NCBI GenBank assembly: GCA_032718565.1
Contig: JAVGVS010000297.1
Location: 219,685-283,684, forward strand
Direction: 5' to 3'
Origin: Distichodus sexfasciatus
Taxonomy: Eukaryota > Chordata > Actinopteri > Characiformes > Distichodontidae
Length of the DNA stretch: 64,000 bases
Positions 57,333 through 62,689 of the stretch are shown piece after piece (the stretch's first letter is position 1; every line of letters begins with the position of its first letter). The notes beneath the pieces are model-generated. The model worked only from the letters and a program-made list of their open reading frames with translations. It ran no database searches and was not told the origin of the DNA. The position numbers and the translations under genes were made by a program.

Positions 57333-59856
57333 TGTGTAGTGGTGTGTATGTGTGTGTGTGTGTGTGTGTGGTGTGTGTGTGTGATTCCCTGAGACTTGGT
57401 GGTTGCCCAGCTTTTGCAACACCGCGACTGGAACGGAGCGAACGGAACGGAACGCATGAGACAGAAAGAGAGCGAGAAGAGAAGGAGGGAACAGATGAGA
57501 GAAGATGATGATGATGATGATGATGGTGATGGTGGAGAAAGAGGGAAGATGAGAGGAAAAGGAGAAGGAATAGAGAAAAAGAATAAGGAGCGGGAATAGA
57601 GGAGTGAAAAGGACGAGAGCAAAGATCGAAGGAAAGAAAGAAAGAAAAGGGAGAAGGAGAGGGAAGAAGAGAGAAAGAGTAAGAGAGGAAGAGAAAGGAA
57701 GAAAGGACTGGAGAAAGAGAGGGGGGAAAGGAGAGGAAGAAGAAGATGGGGAGAGAGGAATAGAGAGAAAGAGGAAGAGAGGAATAGAGAGGGAGAGAGG
57801 AAGAAAGGACTAGCAAAAGAGAGGGGAAAAGAGTAAAGAAGAAAGATAACAGTGAGAAAAAGTAGAAGAGAATGGTGAAGGGAAAGAGTGAAAGGAGAAG
57901 ATGAGGAAGAAGCGAGACGAAGGGTAAAGAGGAGGAAAGGAGAGAAAGGCAAAGCAAGAAGAGAATGAGGAAAGGCGACACAAAGGGAGGAAGAGAGAGG
58001 AAGAAAGGACTAGACAAAGAGAGAGGAAATTTTCCACTGAAATTGACTACCCCAAATAAAAGAAAAATCATTTAAAAAAATGTTACAATTAGTTAAGGAA
58101 GCATTAAAGAATTTTAGGATGCTCTTTTTAGGGAGAATAGATTTTAACAGTTCAGAAGGAAAAATCCTAAAAAAAAAAAAAAAAAAAAAGGTTGAATTCA
58201 GTATCTAAGTAAATTCGAAAGAAGAAAAGACATTCAGAAAATAAATAAAAATATTATTTAAAACCGCTTCAGAAGTTAAGGGAATAACTGAAAATATTTA
58301 GCAAAATGTCCAAATAAAAAATAACAATATAAAATGCAAATTAGCTAACTAAACTATTTTTAATATAAAATAAAATAACTTCTAAATAAATAAAATATAA
58401 TACAAAAACATTACAATGTTATCTGAATAATCTGAAATATTTAACATTTTAAAAAAATACAACAATAAAATAAATACAGAAAGCATGTGACTCAGCTTTT
58501 AAATAATAAAAATATATAATAATAATAAAATATATAAATTTAAAATGTTAAGAAATTGTCCAATTAATCTTAAATAATTTCAGGGATATGTATGAGTAAT
58601 AATTCCATTCAAATTTATGAGTTAACTAAAACTAAAAATGTATATTATTAATGCTAATTGTAATACTAAATTCATATTACATTAAAATAAAAATCTAAAT
58701 GCGTGTTAGCATTCTGCAGGTGAAGGAGAAAACAGAAATGAATTGAGTGTGTTAGTGTGAAAAATGAGTGTTAGTGTGAGAAAGAGGGAATGTGTGTGTG
58801 ACGGGAAAACACACACATACACAAAATTATTACTGCTGATAATTTATCAAGGTCATGCTTCCGTTGTCAGCAACAAAAAGGCATTCACACAGTTGGAAAA
58901 AGAGTGTGTGTGTTGAAAACGTCATTGTTAAGCAGGTGATTTATGAACACATGCTCCGGCGAAGGCAGTGTCCTCTAAAGGTTAGCGGGAATTGGTGTTA
59001 ACTAGCATGAAATAATGCTGTCTGGCTCAGGCTAAATTTGCATCAGCTAGCGGAAATTAACATCAGCTAGTTTGGAATTATCCTTAGCTGCAATAAGTTA
59101 AGGCTAGCTTAAGATAGCATTAACTAGGATTTTCATTAACCAATGGCAGGATTTAACCCTGTTAGGCATGAATTAGAATTCACTCATGGGAGTTAATGTT
59201 AGCTAACATCAATTAGCATCAACTAGAAGGAGTTAAGACTGCAGTAACTAGAGGGTGTTCACCTTATCTCACAGCTACAACGGTGTTCTTTTGTGAGGTG
59301 AACGGATGTTTAGCGAATGTGTAGTTACCATTTAGTCAGGAGACAACCATTCCGTTGTTGCCGTAATTCAGCACCGCCAACGCAGACGGCGAACCTGGTA
59401 TGCCTTTGATGACTCACTGAATCATCAAGGTGCGAATAAACAGAGCAGTCTGTGTCCAAATTCCCAACTCCCTGACCAGACAGCTGAGCAAATGCCCAAA
59501 CACCAAACAGCAGCCACCAAGGAAGGTGCTTAAAAAGACGCTTTGAGGCGTTTTTCAAAGCACTGGGTGACCCAAAACAGTAACAGACCTCCCAACACCC
59601 TCAAAGTTACCATAATGCATCACCCAGAAGTCAGCAGTCACAGGTGACCCGGAAGCGTGGACCAGCTTACCTGCATCACCACCTGTTGCCAAGGTGGCAG
59701 CCGCTGGTCTCCACAGGGCGGGTTGCCGCGGTCCAGCTGCAGGGACACAGTGCGACGTTCCTCCTCCAGGGCACGGGTCAAGCGCTCAAACCGCGCCTCC
59801 TGCTCCTTGACCGACGCCAGGATGCTGGCGGCTGAGCGGGAGTCGTAGTCCTCCAT
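12559..59856 (-). CDS. arvcf: arvcf: armadillo repeat delta-catenin (p120 family), complete CDS of 17 exons
   Basis: ARVCF is a p120-catenin relative that binds the juxtamembrane tail of classical cadherins at adherens junctions and also enters the nucleus. Exons in transcript order: 59856-59671, 36937-36779, 33004-32376, 28968-28466, 24914-24731, 23172-23055, 22960-22789, 20653-20636, 20196-20125, 16698-16571, 16486-16336, 16222-16030, 14921-14810, 14489-14402, 13878-13825, 13463-13372, 12660-12559. They total 2961 bases, 986 residues plus stop, against 962 in human ARVCF. Residues 1-62 hold the coiled coil (ASILASVKEQEARFERLTRA). Residues 63-385 are a Tyr-, Pro- and Gly-rich N-terminal region. 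Armadillo repeats run from about 386 to 875, with a basic insert (KKKDD, FGGKKAK) near 630-650. The C-terminus is DSWV, a class of PDZ ligand known to bind ZO-1 and Erbin. VTTRTVRQVPLGPDGLPLP and the HVSVVTSEDGTTRRTETK stretch separate ARVCF from CTNND1, CTNND2 and PKP4. The start ATG has G at -3 and +4. Confidence 0.96.
12661..13371 (-). other. arvcf intron 16
   Basis: About 0.7 kb, AT-rich toward the middle. No repeat family or exon recognised. Confidence 0.8.
13372..13463 (-). CDS. arvcf: arvcf exon 16
   Basis: Residues 923-953, DGYSTIDQREKDCKYKSS then SDLAEREPLK. Acceptor ttccccag, donor AAG/gtgaga. Aligns with human DGYSTVDRRE...EKEPLK. Confidence 0.95.
13825..13878 (-). CDS. arvcf: arvcf exon 15 (54 bp)
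   Basis: Residues 905-923, GDRGCGTGTMIPMDELGP. Acceptor gctttgcag, donor CCAG/gtaagt. A 54-base exon of symmetric phase, so skipping would keep the frame. Confidence 0.93.
13879..14401 (-). other. arvcf intron 14
   Basis: About 0.5 kb with no recognised repeat or exon. Confidence 0.75.
14402..14489 (-). CDS. arvcf: arvcf exon 14
   Basis: Residues 876-905, PTASSTPKGSKSGKPGYDDT then LPLMDKSQ. The acceptor is aaccctatag, chosen because the nearer CAGs break the frame. Donor CAAG/gtgagt. Confidence 0.92.
14810..14921 (-). CDS. arvcf: arvcf exon 13
   Basis: Residues 838-875, SQSPRETKAASHILQTVWSY then KELRNTLTKDGWNKTHFQ. End of the last armadillo repeat. Acceptor gttctgcag, donor CAG/gtacag. Confidence 0.96.
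14922..16029 (-). other. arvcf intron 12
   Basis: About 1.1 kb. Some SINE-like words ('gatttggttggaggaacttg') are shared with 14.5 kb, but I see no complete element. Confidence 0.6.
16030..16222 (-). CDS. arvcf: arvcf exon 12
   Basis: Residues 774-838: YAMRELVSNLPSGQQRPAKN, EEDTVVAVLNTIHEIVTDSS and AQAIDKLVAINRTS across the junction. Armadillo repeat. Acceptor ctctcag, donor CCAG/gtgggg. Confidence 0.96.
16336..16486 (-). CDS. arvcf: arvcf exon 11
   Basis: Residues 724-774: WSSYIRATVRKEKGLPILVE then DKVVRAVAIALRNLSIDRRN. Armadillo repeat. Acceptor gccctctag, donor ATCG/gtgcga. The introns on either side are only 84 and 113 bp. Confidence 0.96.
16571..16698 (-). CDS. arvcf: arvcf exon 10
   Basis: Residues 681-723: GFDLLYQPEVVRLYLSLLTE then LEAAAGALQNLSAGQWT. 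Armadillo repeat. The acceptor follows a run of TG dinucleotides (tgtgtgtgtgcag); donor ACT/gtgagt. Confidence 0.96.
16699..20124 (-). other. arvcf intron 9 (3.4 kb)
   Basis: Contains a GT repeat at 16991-17035 and a GC-richer, enhancer-like block at about 17830-18420. The rest shows no recognised repeat or exon. Confidence 0.7.
16991..17035. repeat. (GT)n microsatellite, about 22 units
   Basis: Uninterrupted GT run. On the arvcf sense strand it is CA, about 290 bases upstream of the exon 10 acceptor. Confidence 0.97.
20125..20196 (-). CDS. arvcf: arvcf exon 9
   Basis: Residues 657-681: RRNGENDKNYDTLDLPKRTE then PTKG. Acceptor ctccaacag, donor AAAG/gtacgt. Aligns with human DGEMDRNFDTLDLPKRTEAAKG. 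Confidence 0.95.
20227..20255. repeat. (AG)n microsatellite beside arvcf exon 9
   Basis: A GA run that reads as (CT)n in the arvcf transcript, 30 bases upstream of the exon 9 acceptor. Confidence 0.95.
20636..20653 (-). CDS. arvcf: arvcf exon 8: 18-bp microexon
   Basis: Eighteen bases encode EEWFNQ/G within the basic insert of the armadillo domain. Acceptor gcactgtag, donor CAAG/gtgagt; both junction codons fit. Human ARVCF has EEWFHQG at the same place. p120-catenin has an 18-base optional exon C in the corresponding loop, so alternative use here is plausible. Confidence 0.92.
20844..20851. repeat. 8-bp target-site duplication, left copy (gttgcgac)
   Basis: Exact match to 21860-21867 on the other side of the hAT element. 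Confidence 0.85.
20852..21859. mobile_element. Non-autonomous hAT transposon, 1008 bp
   Basis: Ends read TAGGGGTGTTG and, inverted, TAGAGGTGTGA. Subterminal ATCGAT/GATTCGA words are typical of fish hAT elements. Flanked by a perfect 8-base duplication, the length expected for hAT. No transposase reading frame. Confidence 0.9.
21860..21867. repeat. 8-bp target-site duplication, right copy (gttgcgac)
   Basis: Identical to 20844-20851. Confidence 0.85.
22789..22960 (-). CDS. arvcf: arvcf exon 7
   Basis: Residues 594-651: SVENCVCIMRNLSYHVHKEV, then a basic stretch QRKKKDDAGCFGGKKAK that resembles a nuclear-localisation-type insert. Acceptor ctttcccag, donor AAAG/gtcagc. Confidence 0.96.
23055..23172 (-). 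CDS. arvcf: arvcf exon 6
   Basis: Residues 554-593: NVSSDGAEARRRLRECDGLV then HALQSAVGKKDMDNK. Acceptor gtctgcag, donor AAG/gttggt. The 94-bp intron to exon 7 is among the shortest in the gene. Confidence 0.96.
23173..24730 (-). other. arvcf intron 5 (1.6 kb)
   Basis: Contains short GA, GAG and GT repeats at 23.7-24.1 kb. No exon or element recognised. Confidence 0.7.
24731..24914 (-). CDS. arvcf: arvcf exon 5
   Basis: Residues 493-554: TLWNLSSYEPLKMVIINHGL, NEVIIPHSGWEPEPNEDSKP and WTTVFKNTSGCLR. Armadillo repeats. Acceptor cctcaacag, donor TGCG/gtaagc. Confidence 0.97.
24960..25290. mobile_element. Diverged hAT-like repeat fragment
   Basis: AT-rich with the words gatatatcactttaaacatc, catcgatatatttga and tgtggagcaagaatacatgg, common in fish hAT-derived repeats. 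Ends and target duplication not found. Confidence 0.4.
25845..26010 (+). repeat. Interspersed repeat copy ('caaaccgttacactaccaac' family)
   Basis: Shares 'ggagcagtgg', 'atgagtacc' and 'accgttacactaccaactgt' in the same order with copies at 12.0, 35.7 and 43.1 kb. Confidence 0.6.
26105..26560. repeat. Purine-rich tract
   Basis: About 450 bases of almost pure A and G on the + strand (gagaagagaaa-like), without a fixed unit. Confidence 0.85.
26965..27400. repeat. Degenerate minisatellite, roughly 30-bp units
   Basis: Repeated words gatccaggatctgatc, aaggaactcatgggatc and catgagatcaaggatc recur about ten times with drift. Confidence 0.75.
28466..28968 (-). CDS. arvcf: arvcf exon 4: start of armadillo domain
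   Basis: Residues 325-493. SAPLAQPERGSMASLDRM and RRSPSIDSIRKDPRWRDP lead into the first repeats, DLPEVIAMLGHPIDPVKSNA and KACGALRNISYGKDNDNK. Acceptor ctcaaacag, donor ACAG/gtatgg. Confidence 0.97.
29756..29985. repeat. Imperfect inverted repeat, arms about 70 bases
   Basis: The left arm (29756-29825, with tagtggttggaaccaatttg) and right arm (29911-29985, with ccaaaatggatccaaccac) are reverse complements with scattered mismatches. Confidence 0.7.
31000..31640. repeat. AT-rich low-complexity block (taattaat words)
   Basis: Almost entirely A and T, with repeated taattaat, aaataaat and similar words. No gene signal. Confidence 0.85.
32080..32340. repeat. Degenerate A-rich repeat (aaaatcagacc words)
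   Basis: The words 'aaaaatcagacc' and 'ccaaaatttgg' recur about eight times just left of arvcf exon 3. Confidence 0.5.
32376..33004 (-). CDS. arvcf: arvcf exon 3: N-terminal Tyr-rich region
   Basis: Residues 116-325. Opens VTKMVKTVTTRTVRQVPLGP. The middle is Tyr-, Gly- and Pro-rich (SYNNYGDSYGETPD, YGSLSRGINYRPYRPYMP), so it offers many candidate tyrosine phosphorylation sites. Ends with SQPERFQPEPYGLEDDRRSL and LEPDYSTANRR, as in human. Acceptor ctttttcag, donor TCAG/gtaaac. Confidence 0.97.
33320..33660. repeat. Cluster of diverged SINE fragments
   Basis: Two successive copies of 'ctctgagcaagacccctaaa' / 'gagtaagacccttaaaccca' followed by 'caagttgctccagggaaactg'-type words. Confidence 0.6.
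33840..34010. promoter_or_regulatory. Candidate conserved non-coding element
   Basis: A GC-rich island within an AT-rich intron, holding several TAAT cores (gttaattgg, aattaatgagg, aattaatcg), a MEF2-like ctattttgt and a TATAAA-like word, with no repeat signature. Function is inferred only from composition. Confidence 0.35.
34890..35220. repeat. Diverged transposon-like segment
   Basis: The words 'gtcaagtaccggtatcag' and 'ttggttttagtaccc' resemble ggtacc-rich fish DNA-transposon remnants. No ends identified. Confidence 0.3.
35690..35815 (+). repeat. Interspersed repeat copy (same family as 25.9 and 43.1 kb)
   Basis: Reads ttgctcatgagtacctcagt, acctttaccagttcagg and ttacgctaccaactgcccc. Confidence 0.65.
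36187..36213. repeat. (CA)n microsatellite
   Basis: Uninterrupted CA run. Confidence 0.95.
36779..36937 (-). CDS. arvcf: arvcf exon 2
   Basis: Residues 63-115, phase 0 at both ends: EQSPSNQTSLSMMQEPQEMV, EETVTIEEDPGTPTSHVSVV and TSEDGTTRRTETK. Nearly identical in pattern to human. Acceptor tttcggcag, donor AAG/gtaaac. Confidence 0.97.
37280..37545. promoter_or_regulatory. Candidate conserved non-coding element
   Basis: Repeat-free, GC-rich sequence containing attgattatcgccgc, gattgatcc and gacttttaattgctgg. Composition only; no promoter motif is evident. Confidence 0.25.
39190..39225. repeat. (AG)n microsatellite
   Basis: Uninterrupted AG run of about 18 units. Confidence 0.95.
39540..39700. 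mobile_element. Diverged hAT-like repeat fragment
   Basis: The words 'tgatctcacgatacc' and 'atgatactttggcacggtga' resemble widespread fish hAT-derived repeats. Ends not resolved. Confidence 0.35.
41660..42060. repeat. Purine-rich tract with (GA)n core
   Basis: Almost all A and G on the + strand, including a GA run at 41693-41717. Confidence 0.85.
42120..42276. repeat. Two (CA)n microsatellites
   Basis: CA runs at 42120-42146 and 42248-42276, about 100 bases apart. Confidence 0.95.
42480..42985. repeat. Degenerate gagacaga-type purine-rich array
   Basis: The words agagacagac, gagagaaag and gacagagag recur over 500 bases on the + strand. Confidence 0.8.
43118..43224 (+). repeat. Interspersed repeat copy ('accgttacgccaccaactgc' family)
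   Basis: Reads gaaggagcagtgggcacctc, atgagaacctcagtggtaac and aaccgttacgccaccaactg. The SINE begins at once on its right side. Confidence 0.7.
43226..43436 (-). mobile_element. tRNA-derived SINE, nearly full length
   Basis: On the - strand it reads a tRNA-like head with a good B box (ggttcgaatcc), a body with 'ccctgagcaagacccttaac', and the tail 'agagcgtctgctaaatgctg' plus taaatgtgaatg. This is the common teleost tRNA-SINE layout (V-SINE/HE1-like); the exact family is not assigned. Confidence 0.8.
43970..44070. repeat. Pyrimidine-rich tract
   Basis: C and T on the + strand (tctctttctccctgctc). One of the few tracts with the opposite polarity to the rest of the intron. Confidence 0.7.
44757..45040 (+). 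mobile_element. tRNA-SINE with L2-like 'gtttcctccgggtgctccgg' body
   Basis: A tRNA-type B box (gggttcgatcccc) is followed by gtgtggagtttgtatgttct, ggtttcctcccacagtcc and gggataggctctgg. This is one of the commonest interspersed repeats of ray-finned fish. Confidence 0.75.
45281..45300. repeat. Poly(A) run of 20
   Basis: Plain A homopolymer, not attached to a recognisable retrocopy. Confidence 0.9.
45850..46400. mobile_element. Unassigned repeat rich in ggtacc/ggttcc words in both orientations
   Basis: ggtacc, ggttcc and their complements occur more than fifteen times (ctttttggttcc, gaggaaccaaaaagc, gtttgggtacc). It resembles MITE-like elements of fish, but I could not define ends or a target duplication. 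Confidence 0.4.
46660..47200. repeat. Purine-rich tract
   Basis: About 540 bases of A and G on the + strand. It reads open in several frames only because stop codons are rare in such sequence. Confidence 0.85.
47331..47346. promoter_or_regulatory. 16-base perfect palindrome around TAATTA
   Basis: gcgtctaattagacgc equals its own reverse complement and contains a paired-homeodomain-type core TAATTA, in a GC-richer repeat-free block. Confidence 0.35.
48060..48197 (-). CDS. Candidate arvcf alternative exon, 138 bp (46 codons)
   Basis: Flanked by an acceptor-like ctttgctaacag and a weaker donor AAG/gtactt. In phase 0, the phase at both neighbouring arvcf junctions, it reads open for 46 codons with GDRNPLQGPDALNMERLRRL near its end. 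The internal ATG has A at -3 and G at +4, so it could also serve as an alternative first coding exon giving MERLRRLFSK joined to exon 2. I recognise no family; a second frame is also open, so coding is unproven. Confidence 0.3.
49110..49600. repeat. Purine-rich tract
   Basis: A and G dominate the + strand (agaagaaagagga words) over about 490 bases. Confidence 0.85.
50082..51099. mobile_element. Probable non-autonomous hAT element, about 1.0 kb
   Basis: Starts agggctgaaaccatttttcg, a typical start of fish hAT repeats. It ends near 'aatcgatagaacccttgatt'. The 8-mer tttacact lies immediately outside both ends (50074-50081 and 51100-51107). The terminal inverted repeats match poorly, so the right end may be damaged. 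Confidence 0.55.
51473..51640 (-). CDS. Candidate arvcf cassette exon, 168 bp (56 codons)
   Basis: On the - strand a pyrimidine tract and acceptor (cttttctttcaaaacag) and a strong donor (GTG/gtgagt) frame exactly 56 codons that stay open in phase 0, the phase of arvcf exons 1 and 2. The reading includes GSSVGYLYMDDPLLC and AKRPRGGRSLLSNAPRPNVR, rich in basic residues. It lies between two transposon remnants but is not itself repeat-like. I recognise no homologue, and one other frame is also open, so transcript evidence is needed. Confidence 0.35.
51675..51720. repeat. (GT)n-type microsatellite, interrupted
   Basis: gtgtgtgtgtgtgagtgtg run, upstream of the candidate exon in the arvcf direction. 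Confidence 0.85.
52050..52148. mobile_element. End fragment of a hAT-type repeat
   Basis: On the - strand it starts tagtgctgcagctaacc and continues with taatcgat words, matching a common fish hAT terminus. The other end was not found. Confidence 0.4.
52483..52514. repeat. (GT)n microsatellite
   Basis: Uninterrupted GT run of about 16 units. Confidence 0.95.
53664..53759. repeat. 48-bp tandem duplication carrying gtcatgtgac motifs
   Basis: Two copies, 53664-53711 and 53712-53759, share aggtcatgtgacaca, gagtcaac and caatgtgat. Each has an E-box of the TCATGTGA type. Confidence 0.8.
55426..55610 (-). mobile_element. Degenerate tRNA-SINE fragment
   Basis: On the - strand the tail reads gatgtcactttggataagag and catcttccgagtgccg, with 'ccagggggg' and 'cagcagtctaattgactaaa' body words. 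More diverged than the copy at 43.2 kb. Confidence 0.5.
56090..56660. repeat. Purine-rich tract
   Basis: About 570 bases dominated by A and G on the + strand, with A-rich interruptions. Confidence 0.8.
56671..56718. repeat. (GATA)n microsatellite, 12 units
   Basis: Uninterrupted gata repeat, followed directly by a further gaaacgac. Confidence 0.97.
57045..57190. repeat. (CT)n pyrimidine tract
   Basis: CT-rich from 57045, with a pure CT run at about 57155-57190. Confidence 0.92.
57241..57382. repeat. Compound (GT)n tract, 140 bp
   Basis: Alternating GT broken only by single extra bases (gtggtgtg, gtatgtg). Confidence 0.95.
57450..58030. repeat. Purine-rich tract with (GAT)n
   Basis: About 580 bases of A and G on the + strand, with a short gatgatgat run near 57506. 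Confidence 0.9.
58030..58700. other. AT-rich intron stretch
   Basis: Low-complexity A and T with an A-run at 58171-58189. No gene or element recognised. Confidence 0.7.
59671..59856 (-). CDS. arvcf: arvcf exon 1 (coding start; coiled coil)
   Basis: Residues 1-62: MEDYDSRSAASILASVKEQE, ARFERLTRALEEERRTVSLQ and PPWQQVVMQ. The coiled-coil segment is almost identical to human ARVCF. The ATG has G at -3 and +4. Donor CAG/gtaagc, phase 0. A likely acceptor (aacctgccag) puts the exon's 5' edge at 59868, leaving 12 untranslated bases here; the first exon must lie further upstream. Confidence 0.96.
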
Positions 59857-60119
59857 GACAACCCCACTCTGGCAGGTTCACCAGGAATGGGGTTGAACAA
59901 GGGCAGGAAACAAAAAAGACAGGGGCGAAGACAGGGTGCGAGGTCAAAAGATAGAATGAAAGTAAGACGGGAACACCAACTGCATCAAGAATCAACGGAA
60001 CAGGATGAGTGACGCAGGCTGACGACAGGCCGTGGGATGCATGCTGGGAATCAAAATGTAAATGGGCACTGCAAAAAAGGTTTGCAGTGTCATCATGGCA
60101 TCATTGTGCTCCATGCTTT

Positions 60120-60480
60120 GACAATGATGCCACTATGTCACAGCAAAAAATGTGGCTTGATGTCTTGGTACAACAACAGACAGCCAACGGTGCAGAATGA
60201 AGTTCCAAACTGTAAAGAAGACCCAAAACTGACAGTGCTTTAGAGTACACTCCGACAAGTCATGTGTCACATGCACATAACCAAAATATAAGTGGAAATG
60301 CACGGGGTACAACAATGTCACAACGTCACTAAAATAATGATGGTTTGACGTCCTGGTGCTGTGATGAGTTACGATCAGGGGTCACATCTACATGCAAGAT
60401 GAAGTTCTAAACTGTATAGCTGACCCAGAACTGACAGCACCGTAGAGCACCCCACTGCGGTACTCATGGCAAGTGTTCGC
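60120..60480. repeat. Degenerate tandem duplication, about 200-bp unit
   Basis: gaagttccaaactgtaaag...acccaaaactgacagtg near 60199 is repeated as gaagttctaaactgtatag...acccagaactgacagca near 60401, with matching flanks. Confidence 0.65.
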
Positions 60481-61979
60481 TCTCTCTCATCACAGCTAGC
60501 GGCAATGAAAGGATGACGGATGTGACAGTTTAAAGGATTTTTTTTTAAAGAAAAGATAAAAAAGGCAATGAGTTCAGACCGGAGTTACAAGTTCACACCA
60601 AGTTCACATCCATACACACCTAAAATGTTAGTCGGAGGTGTAGTTAGGGGAAGCGCATTCCCTGTTATGGATGAACAGGGAGAAGAGATGCCCAGTGGCT
60701 AGAATGGAAAGAAAGAAAGAGAGAGAGATGCAGGTTAAAATAGAGGACAGAATTCAGCACCAACTCCCACCCACCACCAAAAAGCCTCATGGTAAAATTC
60801 CTATGCGAGCCATAGCAAAGTAGACAGCAGAGGATCATGAATAATTTAGGGGGCTGAAGTCCTAGCAAAGTGAAGGCCCTGCAGACGGGTGGAATGACAG
60901 ACCATGAGAGAGAGAGAGACAGAGAAAGCAGAGAGAGGTAGGGAGAGAAAAGAGAGACAACAAGGAAGAGAGCCAGATAGGGAGAGTTTAACAGATTAGC
61001 ATACTTTGACCTCATCAGAACAGAAGGTCATCATGCAAACACATCCCCAATCGGAGGCTGGGTACCGACAGCACTTTCCCTTTGAAGCAGGACACGGCAC
61101 GACAGGCTTTGAAGTTTGGTTCGGGGCGATCATTTATTTATCTGACAGCGAGGGAAAAGGAGAGGCGGGGCATCTCAGTATCAGTTGGAAAAGAGAAATT
61201 TCCCATTGTCGCTTGGTACCCCTATGGTGGGTGCTAAAGTAGGACATTTGCCTCGATTGACCAAAAAATTGCCAGTTACACTGGGTTACATAAGCATGTG
61301 TCGAATGTCCAGAAAAGTTTGACTCTCGAGACGATGGAAGACTGGAAGGTTGGGAATGTAACGGCTGAACTATAGGGACAGACATGAAAATTATTGGGAT
61401 CTGATGGAAGGTGTCCTGTGACTGAAATCTTTACCCTTCCTCCCAACACTGGTAGGAAGGGCAGTGGTTCCAGTTGTTCCAGTTGTGCACTGACCTCAAC
61501 TGACCACAAGAAGTCAAGATGAATGCAACATAATTACCATCAGGAACAAAAACATAATCTACAAAATGACCCATCATGAACCCTCTTAAAAACTACAAAA
61601 TGATGATCAGGAAACGCCATCAATTCTACAAAATGACCAACAAATTGAGAACCACAAACCCTCAGGGTATGTAGATGACGAAGTACACGCTTGACAAGTG
61701 CCATGATTGATTGGAACGTCACGTCACCATCACCCACTACACACAGATCTGTACTCGAGGACCATGGACAGGGCCCAGAATAGCCAAAGACTCCAATGGA
61801 GTGTCTGTGAAATAAAGCAGAGCTGCAGAGTGGACAGGGGGCTAATCTGGACCCTCAGATCATATGGCTCCTTAACATACCAGTGGACTGTGGGGCTTTT
61901 TTGGGGAGGTTCATCAAGAGTCTGTTCATTCAGCACTACCTATGGTGGTCCAGACAGCTGAACAGAACTCAGAAGTCAC

Positions 61980-62460
61980 AACGGAATGCAAATGCTAATA
62001 CACCAATACAAAAGCTGCAAATGGATTATGGGAACATTTTCAAAGACGTTTGAGAAGTTGAACTTGTTTGCTAGTAAACTGGGATTAGTGTCGCTATGTA
62101 TTAGTTTGATGGATGTTGATTTACCATTATATTACTCATGGCCAGCAGCATTGCCAGGCTTTTTAAATGGACGTCATTACCACTTCAAGAGCAACGAGTC
62201 CCTAAATATCCCCAGTAGCCAAGAAGGTTCTCACGGTCAAAAACCAACCATTTATGAAGAAATGAAGGCGGGCTAAAAAACAAACAGATGTGCTGTGATT
62301 TTGTAAGCGACGCTGCACCACATTAAACATCTTAATGAAACTCTGCGAGGGAAAATTGCTTGCTCTTTGGAGCGTAAGACTAAGAGAACGCTTAATTAAG
62401 CATTGATGAGAATATACTATGGATTAAAAAAATAAAAATGAGGGCGGTTAACAGAGCCCC
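61980..62460. promoter_or_regulatory. Candidate conserved non-coding block
   Basis: Repeat-free, balanced composition, rich in ordered motifs (gttgatttaccattatatta, gcttaattaagc, cattaaacatcttaatg). A 96-codon + strand reading frame (61986-62276) crosses part of it, but I see no splice context or family. Confidence 0.3.
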
Positions 62461-62689
62461 GTCTAATTAGCCAAACTGGCATGCTAAGCCAAGGAAGACA
62501 AAGACAAAATCTAACTAGTCGCACTTTTGCCTTCCTAACCTTGCTTAGGGTAACGATTGGTAGGAGGGCATTTTTTTCAGATTAAATATACAGTCGACAC
62601 TTCAAGCGAGGTTTGGGAGAAAAAAAGAAGAGGTGGTACAATTTTAGAGTTGCAAAATGAGGTGGGAAAGCACACTGAAATAAATATTT

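Larger units (their letters stand above)
36938..59670 (-). other. arvcf intron 1 of the coding region (22.7 kb)
   Basis: This intron holds most of the window's simple repeats, seven purine tracts, SINE and hAT insertions and two exon-like blocks (48060-48197, 51473-51640). Parts such as 37290-37540 and 47290-47700 are GC-richer and repeat-free and could be regulatory. 58030-58700 is AT-rich and 58700-59600 shows nothing but short TG words and 'ttagctagc'-like drift. Confidence 0.7.

Noticed and set aside
57106..58071. 321-codon open frame on the - strand, the longest in the window
   Set aside because: It translates purine/pyrimidine and GT simple repeats into Ser/Leu/Phe and His/Thr runs. 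No gene-like composition or splice context.
12559..59856. Assignment of the - strand gene to CTNND1, CTNND2 or PKP4
   Set aside because: The DSWV end is shared with CTNND2 and PKP4, but the N-terminus, the TTRTVRQVP region and the SQSPRETKAASHILQTVWSY region match ARVCF best, and CTNND1 lacks DSWV.
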